From: Moringa oleifera
Lineage: Eukaryota > Streptophyta > Magnoliopsida > Brassicales > Moringaceae
Direction of reading: 5' to 3'
DNA: 64,000 nucleotides
Assembly: GCA_021397835.1 (NCBI GenBank)
Contig: JAJFZO010000566.1
Coordinates: forward strand, 9,172,001-9,236,000
Shown here: one piece after another, positions 12,005 through 24,900 of the stretch
How the letters are laid out: each line of letters starts with the position of its first letter
How positions within the stretch are numbered: position 1 is the stretch's first letter
Notes under the pieces: generated by a model
Database searches by the model: none
The model's input: the letters and a program-made list of their open reading frames with translations, nothing else
What the model was told of the DNA's origin: nothing
Made by a program: the position numbers and the translations under genes

Positions 12005-15000
12005 CTCAAAGAGGCTCTAAGCTAACATAAGCTAAACAGTGCTTTTCTCTTCCTAAACCCAAATAATAAGAGTAAAGCGTGGAAATTTTAAGGCTTAGCT
12101 TAAGCGCCTTCATAATCTAATGCCATGCCCAACCAATGTTGAATCTAAGACCTGGTTCACTCTTAAAGGCTAGAGCTACTCTTCTTCCTACTGACTATTA
12201 CTAATAAGATAAGACGAACCACTACTGGTAGTCCTTCTTTCAACAGATAGAGGTTCAATAGCTACTGATTTTATAAGAGCTTATTTTGTCACAGCTTCTT
12301 CAACTGAACCTCCCCTAGGGAAGTAAGTAAGGTAGCAAAAATAGACCTACTAGGCCTTGAGATAGGTTTAAACTCCTTTCCTTTCATTATTCTCTATGGC
12401 TCTACCTATAAGAGGCTTGTAGAGGGAGAATTTTCACTACAAACGCTTCTTGGTCTCTACGATTACTTAACTTAAACAAGTGACCTCTTTTCTTTCATCT
12501 GTGAGATAATATGTCTTCACTCATGGATCTAACACTCCTTTTTTCTTTTGGGCTTAGCCTAGACCATGGGAAAAGACTTTAGTCATTCATATCCATATTA
12601 AAAAGCAGGTATACCCATAAAACAAAATAAAAACATTATACCCTAGTCCTTTGCTTTAATCAACAAGGTTGTTGTCCTTGCTAACCCCTTTTCGCCAAGG
12701 AAAGAAGTCCAATTGTAGCTGATCTTAGCTTTAAGCACTTATTCCTTTTGTTCTTAGCTACCTTTAAGAGTGATCACAAGTGTATTGGAGTTAGAGCTTT
12801 TTCAAGCATTCCTATAGTAAGAAGGTCAACCGAAACCAATCCATCTCTGTTAATGAATGCTCCTACTCCTAATGGTTATATATCCAATTCCCTAAGGATA
12901 AGGAAGAAGGAAAGAGAAGGAGATAACAGTTACTAAAAGTTATAAAAGGCACACCACAAAAAGCTAAAAAGAGTCAAGGTCCACTACTTTATATACGCTG
13001 GCACCAAAGCAAAGGGCACAACAGACAAGGTGCCCACGTAAAGGCCAAGCTTAGTCGGATGGAGAAAGTGGCTCATCTATCTTTTCATCTTTTAGACAAG
13101 TCTAGTAAGGAGTGCAATCCTTACTTTTTCTTCTAGTGAGTTAAATGCGTAAATAGTCACTTAAATAGCCTTTCCCTGTCGATCCACTAAGAATGAAAGC
13201 TACCTATGTACTGGATTCACCAACATGTGCCAACTATCTTACTTCCCTATTTCTTGCTTTTTCATCCCTCCTTATGGGTTAATGTTGAAGGGTTCTGTGA
13301 TGCATCTTTCAAAGCCATAGGAACAAAGTTAGAACTCTTTATTTGAAAAATGGATTGTGTGTTTGATTTTGCTAGTACGAGGCATTCCCAATAGTAACCA
13401 GTCAGCTTTGACTCCATGATCGGAAGCTGAAAGTGACCAAATGTGCTTTTAAGTCAAAGTAAGTTACAAAGCTACTGCCTTGAAGTCAGTGAACAGAGAT
13501 TGCACTTTTTCCTTCTTTCCAACCCATTCCTATCCTGTCCATTGTAGCTGTGGTAGTTATAAAAAAGTAGCTAGGCTTCCAAGGGGGTGAGAAAATTCAA
13601 AAGAGAAGCGCTAAGTGCTAGGAAAGGAATGAAAAATCCATTCCATCTTAGCCTGATCCTAAGCTTCTTCGAAAGTACGTTGACAACCTGGATCCCTCTT
13701 TTAAATGATGTAGGAAACATTTGGCCGATTAGCAATCAGTAAGTGAAAAAGGAGTCAAAGGTGAATATATATTTACCCCTCTCTTCAATCAATGCTTTAG
13801 CCTTTGTCTCTTTTGCCTTTTTTTGTGACCAGTTTTGTATGTTAGCACGGGCTATGCCTTTAACTTATTGAGAAAAAGACATTCTAGAACCATAACCATT
13901 GCATGTATGTTGAAAAAGGTGGTTATGTGTGTCTTGATAGCTCACTTGCCTTCAAACTAGACCCTATTGGGGAAAAGCCCACTCCGTCTGTAAGACAAAC
14001 TAAAAAAGGCTGACTTGACCAGGAAGCCATTACTGTATTAGTAAATGCACTTATCATGCTGGGGCACAATTTCTGTAAGACGAGCCTATAACCTATGATA
14101 TAGAAAGAGAAGAATGCGACCATCGAGTTTCTTTAATGAGCCCCACCCTGGGTCTTTCTTGGTGAGGTTAGTTCTCTCGTGGTAAGCTTTAACTATTAGC
14201 TTGGCTAGGCCGGTCCCCTATTAAACATGGTAAGCCCGACCCATCACTCACTGAAACTCAAGAATCCTTCAGTTTTTAGGATTAAAAAGTCCTTTGTCAC
14301 TAGTCTCAGTTAATTGAATTTGATTGAGCTTGATTGGTGTAGACTTGCCTTTTTACTATTTTTTAATTATTTTTTGGTGTTTAAAAGATAACAAAAATGG
14401 GTAGGCCTAAGAAAGGTCTCTTCTTCTACTTTAATGGATGGGAGGATATGAAATGAAAAGGATGTGAAATGAGTTGAAAGATGGTAAAAACAACTGCCTT
14501 GTGAGAAATTCAATCTCAACTTTGTTGGCTCCATCACCAGAACCAACAGTAGCCTCTCTAATCTGATTCCATTCCACAGGGATGCCAAGAAATGATGATG
14601 ACCCGTTCTTCTTCTCATATACTACTTGAATTGCTCGATTGACCGATGGCTTTTTAATGGTTAATTTGCCTGACCTTATTTCTTTAAAGGAAACTAAACC
14701 ATCACATCAAGTAAAGGCAAAAGAATAGACTGGAATGTTGAAGTTGGCCATGTGAAGAGTAGACTGGAAGAGTAACTATGTGAAAAGGTGGCAAGCATGG
14801 GTGGAGGGACATCACCAAAGAGCTTAACTAATGAGCTCTTTTTATGATTAATGCTTCTACTCACTCGCTAGACCAGACTGTCTATACCTTCTATAACTAA
14901 CTAAGCCTGTAAGGAAGTTAGTCCATAGCGCTTCTTAGGCCAAAGCATTTAGAAATCGCCCATCGATTAAGAGATGGAATCGAAAGCACAATGGGAGGTA

Positions 15001-16979
15001 GGAGATAGGCTTGGAGACAAATGATACTTAGGAGCTACGCCACTTTAACTGACTCTGCCTGCAAGAAGAAACCTGAGAAAAGCTTAACCTATACGTACCA
15101 AGTTCCAAGGTTGAATCTCATCCAAAAGATATAATGTCAATGCCAAGTGAGAAATTCTCTGATTTTGACTAAGATCTTTGTCCTAGTTCTCACCTGACCA
15201 GCTGCAGAAAAAAAGTAATTAACTTGACCAAAATCACAAGTTTTCAATGATATGGACAATTTGAAAACGGAGCTACGAAACTAAGCAGTATACTTGGCCT
15301 TTCATACCTTTTTAGTCCAATCCTGCTGCTTGTATGGAGCACGAATAAGGAAGGCTACCCAATCTCAAAAGAAAGATAAAACTCACCTCTAATCCCTCAT
15401 TTAGAACTACCTAGTGCACTTGAACTTTGCCTCTACTTCCCATGTTTCTTCAACATAAAGAACGGTAGATTGCTTTAATTGTTGGCCTTTGTGTTTGCCT
15501 TATTTTCTTTTTGGGGAATGCTTTACACTAACATCGGCCTTTTCATTCGATTTTTTTGGCATCCACTAGAGTCAAAGATAGCGTCCCAAGCCTTAAGAAC
15601 GGAGTGAGCCTTATCGCACCTAAAAGAATCATCTGGGTGCCAAGGGGTTAAGAAGAATAGGGCGTTTTGCCTTTTTTTTTTTTTTGTATATTTCATCATT
15701 AGCAATCCCCTCATTATCAATCATCAAAAACATATGCTTTAATCAGCTTCCAAAATGGTATTGCCTTGTAACTGCCCATCGTACACCTTTACTAACACCA
15801 CAGGTGCTCTCTCAGTGCAAAGCTATGCAGAACGGAGGAAGACACTAAGAACAGAGATTATGGCTAAGACTATCTCAACTCCTTGCCTTGCTCAATGCTT
15901 CTCCATCAACTACAGTGGGAAGGACAGGAATAGGGGAAAAAAGAAAAAGACCATCTTGGCTTAAGAATGTAATGCTCTTAACTGCCATTGCTATCCATTT
16001 GTATATCACTATCAATGTTAATGATATAAATAAATATTCATTGTATAAATAGGTGACAAGCAATCAAAGCTTTTTTTTTTTTTTTTTTTGAGGATTGGGT
16101 TGGGTGGATGGGATCCGTCCATGACTATAAACAGAAGATTCAAATATATCAAACATATGATAGAGATTAGAAAAGGTAACAAAAACCTGTGCCACCCTTA
16201 ACCTTACGCACCAACTCAAACGCTTCCTTGCTCACAACCAATTTCTCAAGGCAACGAATGCGCTCAAAAATAGGCCATAGCATGAGAGAAAGTTGTTGCG
16301 TGGTTGAATACTCCATTATATGGTGGTATGGACAGCTTAAAGCCAAGGCATTCATAGGTCTCCTTTCAGAGCTCCATCTAGGAAGTGATAGTTGAATAGG
16401 TTTTTAAACCTAGGTCCAGAACAGAAAATGGGAAGGCTCTTTCTCCTCACACTTACTCTCATATATATCCTTCCTAAATCCAAGCCTCGGCTACCATCTT
16501 AAAAGCTACTGCTACGGCACTCATCTTTTAATTCATTTTTTTCTACAAACCTAGGTAGTTGATGCAACTTTTCAATGTTAACCTGTTTTGCTTTGGGGAA
16601 GAATGGATGATCTGCTAGCTTTTACAAAAATTTGTCAAAGTTGTTATGAACCCCCTATTCTATAGTGGCATAAGCGACAGCAGTCCTAAGGTTCGCCTGA
16701 TTTCATCTAAACTTCGTGCACATTAGCAGAATTGATTCCACTCTGAGAGAGCCTTAGATAAAAAAGCAAAACGTAGAAGAGGTGGCTTTTTAGAGGTTTA
16801 ATAAAGGATCTTCCTAAAGTGAGGAATGGCAGGATGATTAGGAAATTACATCTAAGGAACATACCATTATAATTATAGAACTGTCACTGACCTCTAAAGC
16901 ACGAATAAAAAGTCAATTCTAATCCCATAAGGAAATCAATTCTTCTTTTCTTCTTCGTGAGCCTAGTCGTACATTAGGG

Positions 16980-18460
16980 ATAGCAATTTAGTTAGTTTCA
17001 TGCACAAGACCTTCTGCTTGCTTGTTGTGGCATGTGATTAGCACACACTAGATCGATTGGATGTTTTCAGGATAGATTGGTATAGGTAGTTCGTTGAGTG
17101 AGGGGGGATCCTTCCATCCATCATTCAAGACTATTTCCCTCACATTCTCATTAATCATGAATACGTAGAGTTTAGGATTGGTCAAACAAAATAGCATTTT
17201 TGCTTGGGTCCATACTTTCACGCATTGTAGAAGCGACTTCCTTAACCTTCGCTTCACCTCTGCCACTCTCGTCATGAATAGAGACGAGAAATGATGGGAT
17301 CAATTTCCTATGCTCTGGCTTGGCTCACGAGGTGATTTAGTTGGATTCAGTCTATTTATGTACCGTCAAGGGCTTCTTAGCTTACGAGCTTGCATTCATT
17401 AGGCCACGCGCAAAATGAGAGATAAATGAATTGTTGATCACTTGGTTGGGAGAATAAGAAAGAGCTATGATATGGTCAAGGTGGCTAACTTGCCTCTCCA
17501 GGAATGTTTGAGATGGGATTTAGGAGAAAGAGATGCGTTGGCACTTAATGAACCAACCTAATTGATTAGTAGAATAAGGGACTGGTCTTAGAAATGTAGA
17601 TAGAAAGCAATGCATTAGCAGGCTATCGTTCTAGTGCAGCGAAACTAGAGTCTCGACTCGTTGAGGTTAAGGTTTTAGGAGAAGTGAAGCTTCTTTTAGT
17701 GGGTCCCTTGTTGCCTATCAATTGGATTCAACATGTGGAGTTCTAGTTGGTGTTACCTATATACCAAATAAGTTGTTGTCAAAGAAAGGTGAGGTCTAAT
17801 CAGCAAGTAATTCCCTTCTCTTGATCGATGGCACTGGATTGCCTACTTGTTCTTCCCTATAAAGGTTAGAGATGCCTTACTAGTTAAATCAAAGAATACT
17901 AGCTTGCTCAAGTATCAGGTAAGGGTGAAAGCTAGCCTACAAAAGAGCAAGAGGAAAAGAGTACCTGATGGGATTGGGTTAGCCAACATTTGTGAGGTGA
18001 AGGCTAGATGCACAAGTTGATGATCTTTGGTGAAAGCATCACAAGATGTGGAGGAATTGAAACCTAAATTCACTTTGTTTGATAGATGAGGGGCAAAGAA
18101 AAGCTTGGTGTTCCCCTAGATTAGATCAATAAAAGAATGGGACCTTTCAATGTCTTAGTTTGCCTCTGAAAACCCCATAACTGCTAAAGAAGGTGAACGA
18201 ACGTGAACGAATGATTTCAGGTCTAGTTGGATTCGTTCATCGAGTGCAAGCTAAATCACTTTAGTACATGTGGAGAATATCTAAAGTACTCCATGCATTG
18301 GAGTCAAAGTCAATGCTTTGGGTCACAAGCAAGAGCTTACATGAAGGTTGGGATGCAGTTGAGTGCTTTAGAGTAGGGCTCACCCCTACCTTTTATATGA
18401 ATCCAATCGTTCTTAATATCAACCCTTTAGTTTCGATGTCAATTGAGCAAGCGCCAACAG
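16980..18460. other. Segment present only in NUMT copy 1
   Basis: In copy 2 the sequence passes directly from the equivalent of 18461 to that of 16979 (junction near 22484). Copy 3 is deleted across this interval (about 16870-19680 equivalent), so it cannot say whether this is an insertion in copy 1 or a deletion in copy 2. It holds small frames (17048-17275 minus, 18268-18474 plus) that I do not recognise, and no transposon ends that I can see. Confidence 0.55.
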
Positions 18461-20403
18461 GAAAAGGAAAGTGAGATAGCTATTTTAACAAGATGATGTA
18501 GGCATGCCAACATGAGCTGAAATTGAGCATTATTGGCGGTACTGATGAACTCCTCTTAAGTTGCTAGCAGGGATAGACTGATAACCTTTTCAACATCTTG
18601 CACTTCCAACTTACAATCTCTAACTTTAGATGGAAAAAAGACTATAGCACTAGAACGAGGGCAGAAAAGTTCATCATCACTTAGTTTACTTGCAGGTAGG
18701 GTACAAGATGGATACAAAGTAGGTTTATAGGGTACGACGGTTAATGTATTTACCCCAGAGAAGGGGAAGTTAGCAAGGTTTATAACCTGGACTTACTAGC
18801 TTGCTAACTTCACTAGCTTACTTCTAGTCCCTTGAAAGAGAGTAGTTTCAATCGAATGCTTACACTACCATTCTAAGACATTTTTAGGAGTTGTACTACC
18901 ATTTTTTTCAATTTCTTGGTCCATTCGACAAGGATGTCCTTTTGCACTGGCCTATTTATGATTGCTGACAATGGATGCTTTGGGCTATATATATATATAT
19001 TTATTTATAACATGAAAAAGGCCTAACCAAAGAGCTTCGATTGTGCTGTATGTAAATAAGAGTTTTGTCTATCTTTCTTCAATTAGCTATAAGAGCAAGA
19101 AGAAAACATTTCGTATATGTAATTAGAGAGCTTTTTTAGGTTTTGTTCTAAGCAAGAAAGCCACTATTAGTTTCTGTATGATTAGATTGGGTCATAGCCA
19201 GGTAATTAGATTGATCAAAAAGATAGTTTGACTTGCATGTATTAAGTATATACCTTTTCTGGCATGATTGTAACTTAGGCCATAAGCTTTAGCCTCTTAA
19301 GAATATGATAGAAGAATATGATGAGATATAAGATAAAATATCTAAATATGACAGAGTTCCACTTCCCCTCACTATCATGAACTTAACGCCCTCAAATAGA
19401 ACTAGCTTTACATGATGGGATAAGAGCATTAATAACTCAAATCATACTGCGAATGATTTTGACATAAAATCATCGAGATCCTATTCGAAGACTTTTCACC
19501 ACTGGGAGCCTAGCTTTTCTTTCTCGAAAGCCTTCGACTTTTTTCTTTGGCTAAAATAGGCTTCTTTGTATGATTAAGGTAGTCTTTGGGGACCTTTCAC
19601 TTTTGAAAACATCTAAAAGAAGAGGCATGTCTCGCCCCTCAGAATAATGTGAAATTCTTTCTCATCTTTCTACTATAAACAAAATGAGAAATAATGTTCA
19701 AGTAACGAAATCCTTCTCTATACTTGTTCTTGCTTGCTAGCTTAGTCCATCAAAAGGATGGTAGATTCATCTTATTTTTAGTATATTCTCATATGCAGTG
19801 CTTTGACCAATTGAATTACAATTTTAGGGGAATGACTAACTAGAAGCTTAAAGGATAAATTGAATCAAATTCTTTAAAAGAAAAAAAAAAGTGTCAATTC
19901 AATCAATGACTAACTAGTTTATATGACCTCTCATTTTCGATACATCTACTCGATTTTATATCTATCTCACAAGTGACACAGACTATCTAGGTTTTTTTTT
20001 CATAAATAGTTAGATTCATGTGGAGACAAGACTCAAGTAAGAAAAAAAGTATAATAGGAGAAAGAGAAGAGAGGATGGAAAGCAACTATAGATGTCATGC
20101 TCCTATCTATAGAAGGAACTTCCCTGAACTCACAAAGAGGAGGGGCCTAGGACTGGTCCTCTCTAGATGACAGGACTGAGTTAGTGCAGTTCCTTTTCTT
20201 TCCTTCTCTGATCTATGCCCGCCTCGATTTAGTAAGGATTAGAATTAGGCACTAGCATGAGTATTTGAGTGCTTTTTTTTTTTTTAATCTTTTTCCGTGA
20301 GAGCTTTCGATGTAGTGTCTTTTTTTATGAAATAAATTTTTGTATCTTAAGATTGTCCACAATTAGTTCCTTTCCTAGTAGTGAGTATCTCGTATTAGCT
20401 TGC

Positions 20404-20492
20404 CAAAGGCTTCAAGATATAGAAGTTAGGAAAGTAATGATGTCGTACCTCTAGTTTGTAGCTTTCCTTCGTGGTTCTCTTTTCTATTGAAA
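20404..20492. other. Palindrome centre: 89-base spacer between inverted arms
   Basis: The left arm ends at GCTTGC (20398-20403) and the right arm starts at GCAAGC (20493-20498). The 89 bases between have no mirror in the right arm but do have a counterpart in copy 3 (about 37847-37940). So the spacer is ordinary NUMT sequence that the right arm lacks, not an inserted element. Confidence 0.75.
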
Positions 20493-21897
20493 GCAAGCTA
20501 ATATGAGATACTCGCTGCTAGAATAGAAACTAATTATGGACAATCTTAAGATACAAAAATTTATTTCATAAAAAAAGATGCTACATCGAAAGCTCTCAAG
20601 GAAAATGATCAAGGTGGGCACTCAAATACTTATGCTAGTGCCTAATTCCAATCCTTACTAGATCGAGGTGGGCATAAATGAGAGAAGGAAAAAAAAGAAC
20701 TATACTAACTTAGTCCCATCATCTAGAGAGGTCCACTCCTAGCCCTCCCCTCTTTTTGAGTTCAGGGAAGTTCCTTCTATAGGTAGGAGCACGACATCTA
20801 ATTCTTGTAGTTGCTTTCCCTTCTCTCTTTTCTTTCTCTTATCATACTCTCTTTTCTTAGTTGAGTCTTGTCTCTTAATGAATCTAATTATTTATGGAAA
20901 AAAAAACCCTAGATAATATGTGTCACCTATGAGATAGATATAAAGTCGAGTAGATATATCGAAAATGAGAGGTCATACAAACTAGTTAGTCATTGATTGA
21001 ATGGACACTCTTTTTTTTTTCTAAAGAATTTGATTCAATTTATCCTCTAAGCTTCTAGCTAGTCATTCCCCTAAACTTGTAATTCAATTGGTCAAAGTGT
21101 CGCATATAAGAATATATCAAAAATAAAATGAATCTACCATCCTATGGATGGACTAAGTCAGCAAGCAAGAACAAGTATAGAGAAAGATTTCGTTATTCTT
21201 GTTTTGTTTATAGCAAAAAGAAAGAAAAAATCCATTAAATAGAAAAGGATTCCACACTATTCTGAGGGGCGAGACATGCCTCTTCTTTTGGATATTTTTA
21301 AAAGTGAAAGGTCCCTAAAGACTACCTTAATCTTACAAAGAAGCCCTTTTTAACCGAAAAAAAAAGTCAAAGGCTTTCGAGAAAGAAAAGGCTAAGCTCC
21401 TAATGGTGATAAGTCTTTGAATAGGATCCTGATGATTTTATGTCAAAATCATTCACATGGTGATTTGAGTTATTAAAGCTTTCATCCCATCATGTAAAGC
21501 TAATTTTATATTAGGGCGTTAAGGTCATGATAATGAAAGGCAGTGGAACTCAGTCATATTTAGATATTTTATCTTATATCTCATCATAATTCCTCTATCA
21601 TATTCTTGAGAGGCTAAAGCTTATAGCCTAAGTTACAATCATGCTATAAAAGAAATATACTTAACACACGAAAGTCAAACTATCTTTTTGATCAATCTGA
21701 TTACCTGACTATGGCCCAATCTAATCACATGGAAACTAATATTGGCTTTTTAGCTCAAAACAGAACCCGAAAAAGCTCTCTAATTACATATATAAAGTGT
21801 CTTCTTCTTGCTCTTATAGCTAATTGAAGAAGGACAAACAGAACTCTTATTTACATATAGCACAATCGAAGCCCTTTCATTAGGGCATTTTCATGTT

Positions 21898-21909
21898 ATA
21901 AATAAATAA

Positions 21910-21949
<40 letters not shown>
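21898..21949. repeat. AT dinucleotide microsatellite in NUMT copy 2
   Basis: A run of (TA)n preceded by ATAA repeats. Copy 1 has only a short version at about 18985-19003, so the tract expanded after the copies separated, or contracted in copy 1. Confidence 0.85.
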
Positions 21950-24900
21950 CCCAAAGCATCCATTGTCAGCAATCATAAATAAGGCCAGCGCAAAAAGACA
22001 TCCTTGCCAAACAAACCAAGAAATTGAGAAAGATGATAGTACAGCTCCTAAAAATGTCTTAGAATGCTGTTGTGAGCATTCAGGTTGACACTACTGTTTT
22101 TGGAGAGGCTAGAAGTAAGCTAATGAAGTTAGCAAGCCAATAAGTCTAGGTTATAAACCCTGTTAACTTCCCTTTCACTAGGATAAACACAGTAACCCTT
22201 GTTCCCTATAAGCTTACTTTGTATCGATCTTGTACCCTGCTTGCAAGTAAGCTAAGTGATGATGAACTCTTATACCCTCATTCTGGTGCTATAGTCTTTT
22301 TTCCACCTAGAGCTAGAGATTGTAAGTTAGAAGTGCAAGATGTTGAAAGGGCTATCAGTCTACCCTTGGTAACAACTTAAGAGGAGTCCATCAGTAACAT
22401 TAATAATGCTCAATTCTAGTTCGTGCTGGCATGCCTATAGCACTTGTTAGAAAAGTCGTCTCATTTTCCTTTCCCTAATGTATGACTCAGCTCACAAAAA
22501 AATAAAGAAAAATTGATTTCCTTGTAGGATTGGAATTGATTTTTTATTCATGCTTTAAAGGTTAGTCATGGTTCTATAATCTATAATGGGATGTTCCTTA
22601 AATCTAATTTCCTAATTATCCTACCATTCCTGACTTTCGAAAGGAATAGAATAAAGGACGACCTTACCATCCTTCAAAGAAAAAAAATACCTAAATCTTG
22701 ATTGAAAAACTGTTGTAAACAGGTACTCCTTTGCTAGAGATCCTTTACTAAACCCCTAGAATGCCACCTCTTTTATGTTTTGCTTTTCTGTCCAAGGCTC
22801 TTCAGAGTGGAATCAATTCTGCTAATGTGAACGGAGTTTGGATGAAATCAGGGCAGACCTTAAGGCTGCTATCGCTTATGCCATTGTAGAATTATGGGTT
22901 CATAATAACTTTGACAAATTTTTGTGAAAGCTAGCAGATCATCCATTCTTCCCTAAAGCAAAGGAGGTTAACATTGAAAAGTTGCGTCAACTGCCTAGGT
23001 TTGTAGAAAAAAATGAATTAAAAGATGAGTGCTGTAGTAGTAGCTTTTAAGATAGTGGCCAAGGCAAGGATTTGGGAAGAATATGTATGAGAGTAAGTGT
23101 GAGGAGAAAGAGCCTTTCCATTTGCTGTTCAAGACCTAGGTTTAAAAACCTATTCAACTATTATTTCTTAGATGGAGCTTTGAAAGGAGAACTATGAATG
23201 CCTTGGCTTTAAGCCATACATACCACCATGATGATCGATAATGGTGGGATTGCAAATGATGAAATATATGAAAAAGGACAAAACACCCTATTCTTCTTAA
23301 CCCCTTGGAACCCATACATCTCTTTTAGGCACAACAAGGCTCACTTCATTCTTCACGCTTGGGGCACAGTCTTTGACACGAATCGATGCCAACAAAAAGA
23401 AAATCAAAAAAGTTGATGTTAACGTAAAGCATTCCCCAAAAAGAAAATAAGGCAAACATAAAGGCTAACAACTCAAGCAATCTACCGCTCTCTGTGTTGA
23501 AGAAAAATGGGAAACAGAGGCGTGGTTCAAGTGCACTAGGTAGCAAGAATTCCAAATAAAGGATTGGAGGCGTAGCTTCATCTTTCGTTTGGGATTGGGT
23601 GATCTTCCTTATTCATACTTAATACAAGCAACATGATTGGACTAAAAAGGTATTGAAGGCCAAGTATGCTACTTAGTTTCATAGCACCGTTTCTAAATTA
23701 TTTATATCATTGAAAACTTATGATTCTAGTCAAGTCAACTACTTTCTTTCAGTAGCTGGTCGGGTGAGAAGTAGGACAAAGATTTTAGTCAGAATCAAAG
23801 AATTTCTCACTTGGCATTGACACTTTATCTTTTGGATCAGATTTAACCTCAAAACTTGGTACGCAGAGGTTAAGCTTTTCTCACGTTTCTTCTTACAGGT
23901 AGAGTTAGTTAAAGCGGCATAACTCCCAAGTACCATTTGTCACCAAGCCTATCTCTCACCTCCCATGTTGCTTTTGATTCCATCTCTTAATCAAGACGCA
24001 GAGTTACTGTTTATGCGCTTAACTCACTAGAAGAAGGAGTAAGGATTGCACTCCCTACTAGACTTGTCAAAAAGATGAAAAGATGGATGAGCCAGTCTTT
24101 CTATCCAACTAAGCTTCGCCTTTCCGTGGGCACCTTCCTTGCTATACCTTTTGCTTTAGTGCCAGCATATATAAAGTAGTAAGAGTAAGAACATTTATTA
24201 ACAGAGATGGATTGGCTTCGATTGACCTTCTTACTGTAGGAATGATTGAAAAAGCTCTGATTCCAATAAGCTCATGACCACTTTTAGAGGTAGCTGGGGA
24301 AAAAAGGAATAAGTGCTTAAAGCTAAGATTACCTGCTATTGGACTTCTTTCCTTGGCAAGAAGGGGTTAATAGGGAAACCAGCCTTGTTGATTAAAGTAA
24401 AGGACCAAGGTATAGTGCTTTTATTTTGTTTTGTGGGAGTACTCACTTTTCAATATGGATATCAATGACTAAAGTCTCTTCCCATGCGCTAGGCTAAGCC
24501 CAAAAGAAAAAAATGAGAGTTAGATCCATGAGTGAAGAGACATTATCTCACGCATGAAAGAAAAGAGGTCACTTGTTTAAGTTAAGCAATCATAAAGACT
24601 GAGAAGAGTTTGCAGTGAAAATTCTCTGTCTATAGGCCTCTTATAGGTAGAGTCAAAAAGAGTAATGAGAGGAAAGGAGTTCAAACCTATCTTAAGGCCT
24701 AGTAGATCTATTCCTACTACCTTACTTACTTCCTTTTGGGAGGTTAGTTGAACAAGCTATGACAGAAGAAGCTATTACAAAATCAGCACCTATTGAAACC
24801 CCATCTATTGGAAGGACTATTAATAGTGGTTCGTCTTACCTTATTAGTAGTGATCATTGGGAAAAAGACTAGCTCTGGCTTTCAAGAGTGAACTAGGCCT

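Larger units (their letters stand above)
3426..20492 (+). other. NUMT copy 1: nuclear insertion of mitochondrial DNA (left palindrome arm)
   Basis: Identified as mitochondrial by the ccmFN pseudogene at 4272-5968. The rest matches NUMT copies 2 and 3 base by base with roughly 10 percent differences where I aligned it by eye (9 mismatches, 8 of them transitions, in the 88 bases at the inner ends). From 5969 to 20492 I recognise no gene, rRNA or tRNA. The purine-rich AAAGAAAG style and the lack of coding frames fit plant mitochondrial intergenic DNA. The segment at about 16980-18460 is present only here. Its left edge is the CACTA terminus; its right edge is the palindrome junction. Confidence 0.85.

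Noticed and set aside
15875..16063. Peptide LLTAIAIHLY-like string (clearest at 39547-39756 minus) resembling part of CcmC
   Set aside because: The resemblance to a CcmC membrane segment covers about ten residues and nothing on either side continues it.
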